A DNA stretch of 64,000 bases, taken from NCBI RefSeq assembly GCF_000178835.2, contig NC_015275.1:2377001-2441000 (forward strand). The letters run 5' to 3'. The translations under genes were made by a program, and so were the position numbers. The stretch's first letter is position 1; each line of letters starts with the position of its first letter. The notes under the pieces were generated by a model. The model did no database searches. It saw only the letters and a list, made by a program, of their open reading frames with translations, and was not told where the DNA came from. This DNA is from Cellulosilyticum lentocellum DSM 5427 (GTDB taxonomy: Bacteria; Bacillota; Clostridia; Lachnospirales; Cellulosilyticaceae). Below are positions 47,396 to 56,813 of the stretch, one piece after another.

Positions 47396-49807
47396 ATGGG
47401 GTATTTTCAAGATAACTACGAAAAAATACAGTTCACAAAAGGATTAGTAAATAACAACGGTTTGAGAAATGCACAATTAGGGGCAATTCATGCACTTGGG
47501 TCATATTTCACATTGGATAAAAATAAAGCAGCAATTGTAGTAATGCCGACAGGATCTGGCAAAACAGCTGTACTTATGATGACTCCATATTTGTTATGTG
47601 CAAAAAAGGTATTGGTTGTTACGCCGAGTAAGATGGTACGTGGGCAAATATATGAGGAGTTTTGTGAATTGAAAACTCTCATAAATGCAAATGCATTGCC
47701 AGTCCTTATTCATAAACCAAATGTTTTTGAGATGAATCATTTATATAGCGATGAGGAAAATAAAAAATATAATGAAGCTGATGTCATTGTTGCTACACCA
47801 CAGTGTGCGTTATCTTTGGTTGAAAATAAAGCTGAATCTGAAAAGTTTGACTGCGTTTTGATAGATGAGGCACATCACACACCGGCTGCTTCTTGGACAA
47901 GGATTCTAGAATTGACACAAAAAGTAAATCAAGTCTTATTTACAGCAACGCCCTTTCGAATGGATTCACGAGAAATAAAGGGGGAGGTGATTTATAGATA
48001 TCCATTAAAATTAGCATATAGAGATGGTATCTTTGGTGAAATTATGTATATTCCTATATCTGCAAGTGCTGAAAAAGATTTAAGAATTGCATACAAAGCA
48101 GAAGAAATCTTGATGCAGGATCGAGAAAAGGGGTATGAGCATTTTTTAATGGTTCGCACTAACACTAAGGAAAAAGCAAAAGATTTAGAAAAACTATATG
48201 CTGAAAAAACAACACTTAGATTAAAAAGAATTGACAGCTCAATGTCAAATAACACAGTAAAAAAATGTATAGAAGCTTTAAAAAATAAAGAGCTAGATGG
48301 AATAATATGTGTGGATATGTTAGGAGAAGGTTTTGATTTTCCTAATTTAAAGATTGCTGCTATTCATGAGGTACATAAATCATTGGCAAATATGTTACAG
48401 TTTATTGGCCGATTTGCACGTACTAATGCCTCAAATATTGGAACAGCTAAATTCATAACAATAAACGATGAAGAACTTCTAATTGAAAACAGGAGACTGT
48501 ATGGAACAGATGCAGTTTGGCAAGATATAATCATTGATATCAGTGATGGTAAGGTTGACGAGGAGATAGAAAGTAAAGAATACATTGCTTCCTATCATAA
48601 GAGAGATAAAAGTGCAAGTGATGTTGAAAATTTCTCCTTATATAACATTAGACCAGGATGCCATGCAAAAATTTATAGAGTAAATGATTTTAATATTTCT
48701 TCATCTTTTCCAAATGGCTGTGGTATTACAGAACCTCCATATGTTAATACTGAAGATAATACCATAGTGGGAATTGGAAAAAAATTAGTCCCTCCTAAGT
48801 GGTTAGCATCAAATGAAATCAATGATGTTGAGCATCTCTTGTATATTGTTCATTATCAAGTGAAGACAGGACTTTTATTCATTTTGTCGCAGATAAAAAC
48901 GGAAACATTATATGATGAAATTGCTAGCGCTTTTTCTTCTGGATATGAGAAAATACCAAAATCAAATATGCATAGAGTATTAGCTGAATTGAAGAATTTT
49001 GAAATTTTTAATTCGGGGATGGCTAATCGTTTTTCAGAGTCAGGAGAATCTTATCGTATATCTGCAGGTTCAGATACAAGTCAGGCAATAAATGAGAGTA
49101 CTGGGAAAATGTATTCTGCCGGTCATGCATTTTGCAAAGCAATGAAAGATGGTAATGAAATTACAATTGGATATAGCAGTGCATCAAAAATGTGGAGTAG
49201 TGGATATGCTCTACTAAATGAATATATAAAATGGTGCGATTATAATGGTGAAAAAATAGCTAATGATGAGATTAATGTAAAGACAAATACAAATTTTGAT
49301 TTCTTACCAATTCCGAGGAAACTGATAAGTTATCCCCAAAATTTGTTTTTTGCAAATTTTTCATCAGAAACATATTTAATGTCGCCATTGTTATATTACA
49401 AAGAAGAAAAAGAACCAATAGGTAATTTAATTGATAGTGACATAAAAATAATTAATATTATTGAATCAGAAATTAAAGTTGCAATAAGTATAGGAAATAT
49501 AGAAGAAACATATGTTTGTGATATCGAGGGGCATTATGAAGCTGATACGTCATCGAAACTAACTGTAAGTTTGCATAACGAACGAGTAGAATTGGATAAA
49601 TATTTTTGTTCTTATCCTCTACAGTATAAGGCAACTGATGATACTGTTATTGATGGTGCAGAAATATTATTCGGGAATACAGAAGTCATTACATATGATT
49701 CAAGTAATATTGTCGCGATAGACTGGATTAACAAATATGGAACTGATGTTACAATTTGGAGTATAGTCAATAGTTTGGACACGATTTGTAACGAAAAAAT
49801 TGGTTGA
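47396..49807 (+). CDS. SF2 DEAD/DEAH-type helicase, defence-like, 3' end replaced by IS
   Basis: 803 residues. Type III restriction-like SF2 core: VMPTGSGKTAVL (Walker A, ~45), VLIDEAHHTPA (II), FTATPFRMD (III), MLGEGFDFPNLKIAAI and QFIGRFART (V-VI). The long C-terminal half (residues ~390-800) is beta-rich and unrecognised. The helicase family is common in anti-phage systems such as Hachiman and Zorya-type loci, but no partner gene is present. The last ~10 codons (LDTICNEKIG) lie within the left end of an IS3 element starting at 49776, so the native C-terminus is lost. ATG 47396 has AAGGAG 6 bases upstream. Confidence 0.8.
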   Translation: MGYFQDNYEKIQFTKGLVNNNGLRNAQLGAIHALGSYFTLDKNKAAIVVMPTGSGKTAVLMMTPYLLCAKKVLVVTPSKMVRGQIYEEFCELKTLINANALPVLIHKPNVFEMNHLYSDEENKKYNEADVIVATPQCALSLVENKAESEKFDCVLIDEAHHTPAASWTRILELTQKVNQVLFTATPFRMDSREIKGEVIYRYPLKLAYRDGIFGEIMYIPISASAEKDLRIAYKAEEILMQDREKGYEHFLMVRTNTKEKAKDLEKLYAEKTTLRLKRIDSSMSNNTVKKCIEALKNKELDGIICVDMLGEGFDFPNLKIAAIHEVHKSLANMLQFIGRFARTNASNIGTAKFITINDEELLIENRRLYGTDAVWQDIIIDISDGKVDEEIESKEYIASYHKRDKSASDVENFSLYNIRPGCHAKIYRVNDFNISSSFPNGCGITEPPYVNTEDNTIVGIGKKLVPPKWLASNEINDVEHLLYIVHYQVKTGLLFILSQIKTETLYDEIASAFSSGYEKIPKSNMHRVLAELKNFEIFNSGMANRFSESGESYRISAGSDTSQAINESTGKMYSAGHAFCKAMKDGNEITIGYSSASKMWSSGYALLNEYIKWCDYNGEKIANDEINVKTNTNFDFLPIPRKLISYPQNLFFANFSSETYLMSPLLYYKEEKEPIGNLIDSDIKIINIIESEIKVAISIGNIEETYVCDIEGHYEADTSSKLTVSLHNERVELDKYFCSYPLQYKATDDTVIDGAEILFGNTEVITYDSSNIVAIDWINKYGTDVTIWSIVNSLDTICNEKIG

Positions 49808-49816
49808 GATCAACAA

Positions 49817-50712
49817 TTATGCGTGCTGATCCCAGTATTCTGCTTCTAACTCATTTGGCGTTTTATATCCAATCGCACCGTGGGGAAGACGATTGTTATA
49901 TAGATTTTCAATGTACTCGAAAATATCTAGTCGAAGTTCCTCTAAGGTATGATAGTTTCTGCGATTGGTGCGATTCTTTTTGAGATATTTGAAAAAACTC
50001 TCACAACAAGCATTATCGAAAGGGTATCCTTTTTTAGAAAATGACTGCACAACATTATAGGAATCTAAGAGATTTCTAAATGCAAAAGCAGTATACTCAG
50101 ATCCCTGGTCAGAGTGAAATATGAGTCCATACTGAACATGACGGCTTTTATAAGCCTTATTAAAAGCTGACATTATTAAGGTAACATCGTGGTTGCTAGC
50201 TATGTGCCAATCAATGATTTTTCTAGAAAACAAGTCCATGACAATGCAAAGATAATACCATTTACCATTAACTTTTATGTAAGTGAACTCACTAGCCCAG
50301 ACAAGATTTGGAGCCTTTTGGTTAAATTCCTGATGGAGGTGATTATCGCATTCTCCCTGATCGTGATGTTTTACTCTACAAGGTTTATCTGTAGACATTT
50401 TAGGAAGAGACATTGATTGCATCAGTCTGTACACTCGTCCCACGCTGATGTTTATACCATAATCACGACTGAGGATATATGTGATTTTATAAGCACCAAG
50501 ACATTTATCATAGTCAGAATAAATCTGAAGAATGACACGTTTGATATTTAGGTTTTCCCTTACTCTTGGAGCAGATTCAGAGTTGAAGTGCTTATAGTAA
50601 GTGCTGCGATTTACGTTTAGTACACGACAAAGGGTTTTGATATCATGCTGAAAGCGTAGTTTATAAACAGCATCTAGTCGCTCAGAGAGTGTGGCGTGAA
50701 TATGGCAATCGC
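49817..50712 (-). CDS. IS3-family transposase OrfB
   Basis: The frame is open from the orfA overlap (about 50,712) down to 49817, roughly 298 codons. HTH_21-like start (ERLDAVYKLRFQHDIKTLCR), then the rve integrase core: WASEFTYIKV (the usual first Asp is Glu here, TDFTYI being typical), FHSDQGSEYT (second Asp) and DNACCESFFKYLK (Glu). Expected to be made as an OrfAB fusion by -1 slippage on the A7 run complementary to 50713-50719. An internal GTG at 50443 would give a shorter product. Confidence 0.87.
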
Positions 50713-50958
50713 TTTTTTTAATATGAGGTTTTCCTCCTCAAGTTGAGCCATTCTTTTTTGCATTTCTTTAATTTGTTTAGCAGTTAGGACTTTGCCATCA
50801 TCGGTCTCAACAGTAGAATATTGTTTAATCCATTTAGCGAGAGAAGTCTGTGAAATATCATATTCTTGGCAGAGTGAAGTCTGAGTTTTGCCATTGTGAT
50901 AAAGTGCAACGATTGATTTTTTAAAATCTTCATCATAACGAGTTTGTTTAGTTGCCAT
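50674..50958 (-). CDS. IS3-family transposase OrfA
   Basis: 94 residues. HTH_Tnp_1 domain (RYDEDFKKSIVALYHNGKTQ, SQTSLAKWIKQYS) and a leucine-zipper-like helix (MQKRMAQLEEENLILKKAI). AAAGGAGGTG precedes the ATG at 50958. The A AAA AAA G run near the 3' end is the expected frameshift signal into orfB. Confidence 0.9.
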   Translation of the reverse strand: MATKQTRYDEDFKKSIVALYHNGKTQTSLCQEYDISQTSLAKWIKQYSTVETDDGKVLTAKQIKEMQKRMAQLEEENLILKKAIAIFTPHSLSD

Positions 50959-51015
50959 GTGGGCACCTCCTTTTGTGTCTACTTTAATATAATCACTAAT
51001 ATCAAATCGTGTCTA

Positions 51016-51179
51016 CTTATTTAATATAGATCCAATTAGATCATGGAGTAAAACAGGAACAATTCAATGAGAATCTATGTCTTAGAATGCTAGGTCAGAT
51101 CAAAGTAATAGATGACAGAGGAAAAATATACATTACATTATTAGATGGTACAAGTATGATATGTGAAAATAACAATTAA
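51016..51179 (+). pseudogene. C-terminal remnant of a large serine recombinase
   Basis: From 51030 the frame reads IQLDHGVKQEQFNENLCLRM followed by GQIKVIDDRGKIYITLLDGT and stops at 51179. The pattern FNEnL...I.V.D.G.I...L.DGT is that of the extreme C-terminus of Tn4451/resolvase-type site-specific recombinases (family knowledge). The catalytic N-terminus is missing, cut off by the IS3 element. Assignment rests on a short stretch. Confidence 0.5.
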
Positions 51180-51217
51180 AAATTTTGAAAGCACTAAATG
51201 AATTTTAGCTATGAAGT

Positions 51218-51260
51218 GAACACCATCTTGGTGGTTAAGCCTAAAATGGTGTTCATTTTG
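51218..51260 (+). terminator. Intrinsic terminator after the recombinase remnant
   Basis: GAACACCAT (51218-51226) and ATGGTGTTC (51246-51254) followed by ATTTTG; insulates the toxin gene downstream. Confidence 0.7.
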
Positions 51261-51399
51261 ATATTAAGCATAACAACTACAAAGTACTACATACATTTAG
51301 TACTTTCTACTAAAAAAGTTATACGACAGTTTCGGACAAAATTTTATTTGTTTAAATATTATAATTATACAGAATATAATTATAAAGGGGAGTTGTTAT

Positions 51400-54300
51400 T
51401 TGAAAACGAAAAAGAGAATTTTAGCCTATTTACTTACTTTAACACTAGCTATGACATCACTGCCTACTCAATTATTTGCACAAACAACAAAAGATGTACC
51501 ACTGCCTATGTCAGCACTTGTAGATACTCAAACGACTACACCCGGAGCTATACAAATTAATCCTTCTAAATATATAGGGGATGGTTATCAAGTAGAATTT
51601 AAAGTAACGAACCAATGGCCAGGGGCATTTAATGGGGAATTTGTACTCACTAACACTGGTGATAAACCACTAGAAAACTGGACATTAAAATTTGATTTTG
51701 AACACGAAATTACAAGTATGTGGAATGCTCAAATTTTAACACGTGAAAGTAATAGTTATGCTATTAAAAATATGGGTTGGAATCAAGATATAGAACCGGG
51801 AAGCAGTATAACTATCGGTTTCCAGGCCAATGGCGATGGTACTATTAATAATCCAAGTAAATACAGCTTGAATATGGAAGAACAAGTAGCAAGTGATGTA
51901 GATTACACTATTGGATTTAAGTTAACTGGTAACTGGAATGGCGGTTTTAATGGAGAAATAAGTATTACTAATCAGTCTAATGCACCTATTGAGGACTGGA
52001 GCTTAGCTTTTGATTTTGAAGCTAATATCAATAATTTATGGACTGCTACTATAGTTGAGCACACTGGTAATCACTATGTTATTAAAAATAAAGGATATAA
52101 CGCTAATATTGCACCAGGACAAACTCTAACTTTAGGTTTTAGTGGAGATAATCTAGAAGATAGTACAATTGAACCAAATAATTATAAACTATCTTATATT
52201 GGATCAGCTACAGATAAAGAAGAGATTGATTATGAGTTAGACTCTGATAATGATGATTTACCTGATTACTATGAAAATATATTAGGAACAGATCCTCTAA
52301 ATGCAGACACTGATGGGGATGGCCTTCCTGATGGTTATGAGTATTGTGAGCTAATGACAGACCCACTACTTCAAGATTCTGATGGAAACAATACAAGTGA
52401 TGCAGATGAAGATTTTGATAAAGATGGACTTATTAATAGAGAAGAGTTTTTATTAAGCACAGATCCTTACAATAATGATACAGATAAAGATAGTTTATTG
52501 GATGGAGATGAAGTCAATAAGTTTGGTACCGATCCGCTTGTTTATGATGAAATAGATATTAGAATAGATACTGACGGTGATGGATTAGCTGATCAAACCG
52601 AACGTATTATTGGAACTGACTTAACAAAAATAGATACAGACAATGATGGACTACCTGATAATTACGAATACTTTGATTTTATTACAAATCCTACATTAAG
52701 TGATACTGATAATAATGGAATAAATGATGCAGATGAAGATTTTGATAATGATGGCTTAACTAATCTTGAAGAATATACAATTCGGACAGATTCTTTTAAG
52801 CCTGATAGTGATAATGATGGATTAATAGATGGTGATGAAGTAAATACTTATCATACTAACCCGCTAATAGCAGATACTGATGGAGATACTTTAAATGATG
52901 GTGACGAAATAAGTATGGGATTAGATCCTTTAAATCCTTTTACTTTTGGTACACCAGATCAAGAATATGTTTTTGTTCAAGATGTAGCTGATGACAATTT
53001 GTCAGCTATTAATACAGAAGATAGTCCTTATAAGGTATCTATCCAAGTAAAAGCTTCTGGAAATGCAAAAGGAAATACTATAGTAGGCCAAAGTGAATAT
53101 GCGCATACAATAGAAGATAATAATGCAATTGTAGGAAAAGCTATTAGCATTAAGTATCATGATGGCGTATTAGAAGAAGGTAAAATATCATTTGAATTAG
53201 ATGAGTCTCTTGTTACACAAGACAATATTGTAAATGACCAGAGGGTAACAGGAATAAAAAGATATCAAATTTTTAATTTTAATGAGGAATATGGGATATT
53301 AGTTCCACTACCTACAATAGTTGATGTGAAAACTAATGTAATAAGCACTGAAATGATAGGTCAAGGTACCTATTGTGTTATGAATTTAGAAAAATGGTTG
53401 AGTAACGTAGGAGCTTTTAAAACTAATCAAGAAGTAAATATTCTAAAACAAAGTGCTTCTATAATGGCGAGCGTGGATACTCAAACATATGATTTGAAAA
53501 ATAATAACTTATTTAACACTACATATCCTAACACAAAGTCAAAAAAAGTTGACCTAGCCTTTGTAATAGATACTGGATATACAATGCAAAAAATAATGCC
53601 ATCATTAAAAGCTAGTATGAAAGAGATTGTTAGAGGATTAAAAGAGGAGTACAATTTAGATGTAGAAGTATCCATAATTGACTTTAAAGATATTAACTAT
53701 ATGAGTCCTTCTTCAGCCATCCAAATAAATGGCATACAGGCTTCAAAAGCAGAAGGAAATAGAGTATTAAGCTTTAGCAATAGTCTTTCTGAAATAGAGC
53801 AGATAATAGATGGGCTTGATGCTTATGGCGGATATGATACAGACATTTCAGGTACACCGCTTGCGGGATTAGGGTATGTTACAACTTTGCCATTTAGAAA
53901 AGATGCCAGTAAGTTTGCCTTTTTAGTAACTGATAAGTCATATAGTATTGCTAACTGCCATGGTTTTAATACTGTGTATGAGATGATAGAAAAGTTAAAC
54001 ACATCGGGAGTTAACCTAGGAATATCTTATAAAACAAGGGAAGAAACAGGTAGTATTTCAGATAATACAGCTACGTTTTATAGAAGATGGTTACAAAAAA
54101 TAAATGGTGTTTTCGTACCACTTCGAATTATGGCAGATGTCGAAAGTGGTTTCAAAGAATTTATTATTACTAATCTTATTGACCAAAAAGAATTTCAAAT
54201 TTTAGGAAGTACTAGCCTTAAAGAAATTATATTAAAAGAACCTTTAGCTAAGGGAGGTTCAGCTGATACTGACAAGGATCAACTTACTGACAGTGAAGAG

Positions 54301-55818
54301 GTATACTGGGATTCTAAATTAATATCTTATGGAATAGATGGATATGAATTACCTAAAATAGGAGATATATGGACTCTGATCTATGAGACTCATGGGTACG
54401 ATATAAGTCAAATACCTTTCCCAGAGTTATTACAAGATATAGTCGTATTACCGATATTATCTGATCCTACAGATATAGATAGCGATTCCGATGGATTAAC
54501 CGATTATGTTGAACATACCAATCATTTCGAACATGATACATGGTCTGCATTGCATTATGATAAAACAAATGTGGATATTTATAATACTTACGAAAGAACA
54601 GTTGCACATAGTAAGGATGAACATACTTTTATTCTTAATCCATATATTGTCACGAGACCATATACAATTAATGTGAATAGCGACATTAATTTAGATATAT
54701 CTGTTTATTATATAGGGATTACTGGAATGTCTGACCCTGAATTAGTAACCACAAAATATAATATACAAGATAGAATAGATTTTGTACCTGAAAAAGGTGG
54801 CTATTATGAAGTAAGAATTAAGCTTAGTTCTATAACTTCAATAGGCGACTATTCAATGACTATAGAATTATTGGATATGTATAAAGAAGCAGGCTTTGTA
54901 GAAGGTGATGATGTCCTTGTATATGCTGCTAATCATAAAGGGTTATATCCATTTTTAGCGACATTAGAAGAGGGAACTTATGGAATATTAATACCTAAAT
55001 TTGAAGATGCAGAGGAGTTTGGACAATTTAATTGCGCATTTTCTCCGGGAGATGGATTATCCTTAGTATTGGATTTAACGCCCTTAATTGGAGACGCAAA
55101 AACTTTTATAGAACTAATTGAAGGAAGAGATATAATAACAAAGCAAGAAATTAATCGATGGTTATTAGCAGGAGCTATAATAGTTCCTCGTGTAGTTTCT
55201 GAAGCTATTGGATTATTTGGAAAAAATGCAGATGATGTTGCAAAATATATTTTAAAGGGAGATCCTAAAACCGTTGCAAAACTAAAAGAACTCGGAGCAA
55301 CGGACGGATTAATCACATCAATACAAAAATCTGAGGGCGCGGCTGGCTTAGATAGGTTAGAAAAATTGCTAATGCAATATTTTTCATGTGATGATATTGC
55401 TACTTTAAGTAAATATGGAATAAGTACTGCAGAATATCAGGCTAAAGGTATAACCTATTCAAGTGTTGCTGAAAATGTTTCGAAAATGCTTAATACGAGT
55501 GATTCGTATGTAGAACTCTATAGAGCTGTTGGTGTAGATGAATTTGAAGATATAATGAGCTCAAATATATTTAGACCCAGTCCAAGTGGATTTGTTTCAA
55601 AACAATTTGGATTCTCATTCGATGAAATATTAAAACTGAGTAATAATTTCCCTGAGAGTGTTGCAATTTTTAAGGCAAAAATACCAAAAGAAGTATTTAT
55701 TAAATTAGATTTTAATGCTGTAGATACAGCTATATTGAAGAGTGGTAATGCAACTGTTCAAGAAGATGTTTTGAAAATTTTTAATGATTCATTGTTAGAA
55801 GTAAAACAGGTATACTAG
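51400..55818 (+). CDS. Secreted polymorphic toxin: 2 CBM2-like domains, TSP3 repeats, vWA-like domain, pre-toxin TG, C-terminal ART-like toxin
   Basis: 1,472 residues from TTG 51400 (AAAGGGGAG upstream). Signal peptide (LAYLLTLTLAMTSLPTQLFA). Residues ~54-159 and ~167-268 are two CBM2-like modules (YQVEFKVTNQWPGAFNGEF, ENWTLKFDFE; GFKLTGNWNGGFNGEISITN). Residues ~280-512 are thrombospondin-3-type Ca-binding repeats (DTDGDGLPDGYEY, DNDGLTNLEEYT). Residues ~716-880 are vWA-like (DLAFVIDTGYTMQ). More Ca repeats lie at ~955-1035. A pre-toxin TG-like segment (LDLTPLIGDAKTFIELIEG) is near 1220. The C-terminal ~100 residues (VELYRAVGVDEFEDIM ... QEDVLKIFNDSLLE) resemble ADP-ribosyltransferase toxins. 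The architecture fits a polymorphic toxin; the toxin class is tentative. Confidence 0.78.
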   Translation: MKTKKRILAYLLTLTLAMTSLPTQLFAQTTKDVPLPMSALVDTQTTTPGAIQINPSKYIGDGYQVEFKVTNQWPGAFNGEFVLTNTGDKPLENWTLKFDFEHEITSMWNAQILTRESNSYAIKNMGWNQDIEPGSSITIGFQANGDGTINNPSKYSLNMEEQVASDVDYTIGFKLTGNWNGGFNGEISITNQSNAPIEDWSLAFDFEANINNLWTATIVEHTGNHYVIKNKGYNANIAPGQTLTLGFSGDNLEDSTIEPNNYKLSYIGSATDKEEIDYELDSDNDDLPDYYENILGTDPLNADTDGDGLPDGYEYCELMTDPLLQDSDGNNTSDADEDFDKDGLINREEFLLSTDPYNNDTDKDSLLDGDEVNKFGTDPLVYDEIDIRIDTDGDGLADQTERIIGTDLTKIDTDNDGLPDNYEYFDFITNPTLSDTDNNGINDADEDFDNDGLTNLEEYTIRTDSFKPDSDNDGLIDGDEVNTYHTNPLIADTDGDTLNDGDEISMGLDPLNPFTFGTPDQEYVFVQDVADDNLSAINTEDSPYKVSIQVKASGNAKGNTIVGQSEYAHTIEDNNAIVGKAISIKYHDGVLEEGKISFELDESLVTQDNIVNDQRVTGIKRYQIFNFNEEYGILVPLPTIVDVKTNVISTEMIGQGTYCVMNLEKWLSNVGAFKTNQEVNILKQSASIMASVDTQTYDLKNNNLFNTTYPNTKSKKVDLAFVIDTGYTMQKIMPSLKASMKEIVRGLKEEYNLDVEVSIIDFKDINYMSPSSAIQINGIQASKAEGNRVLSFSNSLSEIEQIIDGLDAYGGYDTDISGTPLAGLGYVTTLPFRKDASKFAFLVTDKSYSIANCHGFNTVYEMIEKLNTSGVNLGISYKTREETGSISDNTATFYRRWLQKINGVFVPLRIMADVESGFKEFIITNLIDQKEFQILGSTSLKEIILKEPLAKGGSADTDKDQLTDSEEVYWDSKLISYGIDGYELPKIGDIWTLIYETHGYDISQIPFPELLQDIVVLPILSDPTDIDSDSDGLTDYVEHTNHFEHDTWSALHYDKTNVDIYNTYERTVAHSKDEHTFILNPYIVTRPYTINVNSDINLDISVYYIGITGMSDPELVTTKYNIQDRIDFVPEKGGYYEVRIKLSSITSIGDYSMTIELLDMYKEAGFVEGDDVLVYAANHKGLYPFLATLEEGTYGILIPKFEDAEEFGQFNCAFSPGDGLSLVLDLTPLIGDAKTFIELIEGRDIITKQEINRWLLAGAIIVPRVVSEAIGLFGKNADDVAKYILKGDPKTVAKLKELGATDGLITSIQKSEGAAGLDRLEKLLMQYFSCDDIATLSKYGISTAEYQAKGITYSSVAENVSKMLNTSDSYVELYRAVGVDEFEDIMSSNIFRPSPSGFVSKQFGFSFDEILKLSNNFPESVAIFKAKIPKEVFIKLDFNAVDTAILKSGNATVQEDVLKIFNDSLLEVKQVY

Positions 55819-55840
55819 TAAGAATGGAGCTGATTTTGTT

Positions 55841-56131
55841 TTGTTAGAATTTATAGCAGATATATATTTATTTAAAGATAATGGTGGTGCTATGCCAGGA
55901 AATGGATGGTCTGGAATGATGCCTTCATTTAATATGGATGGAGACTTGATAGCTTCAAGGATATTGTGTGATAAACCTCTTATAAAGGAGCAATGGCATG
56001 AAGTCATTATTCAACTTCCATATGGAGATAAATTTGAACACATAAAGGGAAAATTAAAAAATGAGTATGAGTTTAAGCTTAACATTGGAGGGAGAGTACT
56101 GGGCAAAGGAATAATAAAGTGTGTAGAATGA
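55841..56131 (+). CDS. Candidate immunity protein with EF-Tu domain III-like pattern
   Basis: 96 residues, no signal peptide. The sequence lines up by eye with the third (beta-barrel) domain of EF-Tu: LEFIADIYLFKDNGG, GNGWSGMMPSFNM (in place of the EF-Tu NGYRPQF), a central LIKEQWHEVIIQLPY, and a closing LNIGGRVLGKGIIKCVE (EF-Tu: REGGRTVGAGVV). It begins 22 bp after the toxin stop, TTG start with GGAG 11 bases upstream, so it is almost certainly co-expressed. Cytosolic location suits immunity against a cytosolic toxin. An R element follows. Immunity is inferred from position. Confidence 0.6.
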   Translation: MLEFIADIYLFKDNGGAMPGNGWSGMMPSFNMDGDLIASRILCDKPLIKEQWHEVIIQLPYGDKFEHIKGKLKNEYEFKLNIGGRVLGKGIIKCVE

Positions 56132-56204
56132 CAATCTCTTTATTTTGAGCAAATTTAACTTTAAGCGATTCAAAAGATGCTGTCTATAAAAAATAGTTTT
56201 AAGG

Positions 56205-56360
56205 AGACTTTCGGTTAATTTGAAGTTTTATTATAAATTTCATGGCTGAAAGTCTTTTATATATTTTGTCAAATTCGCAGTTTTTCACCTCAAATTTGTG
56301 CCTCTTTGCAATAGATGTCTTATAATCATTTTATGTGTATAAAAAAAGATAGTTGAGTTA
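56205..56360 (+). repeat. R element, copy 2
   Basis: Arms AGACTTTCGG (56205) and CTGAAAGTCT (56246-56255) enclose a loop with TTTGAAGTTTTATTATAAAT; then AAATTCGCAGTTTTTCACCT, TGCCTCTTTGCA and TATAATCATTTTATGTGTAT. Similar to copy 3 over ~140 bp. Lies 74 bp after the candidate immunity gene. Confidence 0.8.
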
Positions 56361-56813
56361 ATATGAAATGATTGTAAGACTGTTATATGGACAAGTATAC
56401 AGTATGAAAAAGTAATAATAGAGTAGATGCAAGCAAACTATGAAGAGATAGATATGTGCTTGGCCTATTTTTTGTATCCTACAGGTAATTCGTAGTTATA
56501 TCACGAGTTAAAAAAATTAAAAATAAATAATATTGTATACCAATATCTAATTATATTATAAAATATAATTAGAATAGATTAGAAGTATCACAGATAATCT
56601 GTACTTATAGGTGTGGCGGGTATAGATAAGTATAATTTGTTGAGTTATAGAATTGTTCGTAAAAAACACTAAAAATAAAAATATTATACACATTTATTGC
56701 TGATTATCCTAAAATATATAAAGGATTAGATCAAAAATAAGATAGTGATTTTTTATAAGTAACATGAATTTATTTGTTCGGGTAATGAAAGAATAGGAGG
56801 GGACGGAATAAGA
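56361..56813. other. Non-coding AT-rich stretch
   Basis: No gene seen. Bases about 56320-56400 contain an imperfect inverted repeat (TCTTATAATCATTTTAT and ATGAAATGATTGTAAGA). The remainder up to the NTase remnant is AT-rich with many stops in all frames. Confidence 0.5.

Larger units (their letters stand above)
49776..51015 (-). mobile_element. IS3-family insertion sequence (IS150-like)
   Basis: About 1,240 bp. Ends read TGGACACGATTTG (top, 49776) and TAGACACGATTTG (bottom, from 51015). Contains orfA and orfB on the minus strand. No matching 3-4-bp target duplication is seen, so the two flanks (helicase and recombinase remnant) may have been joined by an IS-mediated deletion. Both frames are intact. 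Confidence 0.85.

Noticed and set aside
51198-51560. Plus-strand 120-residue ORF overlapping the start of the large toxin gene
   Set aside because: It runs through the terminator hairpin and the toxin's signal peptide in another frame, with no ribosome site.
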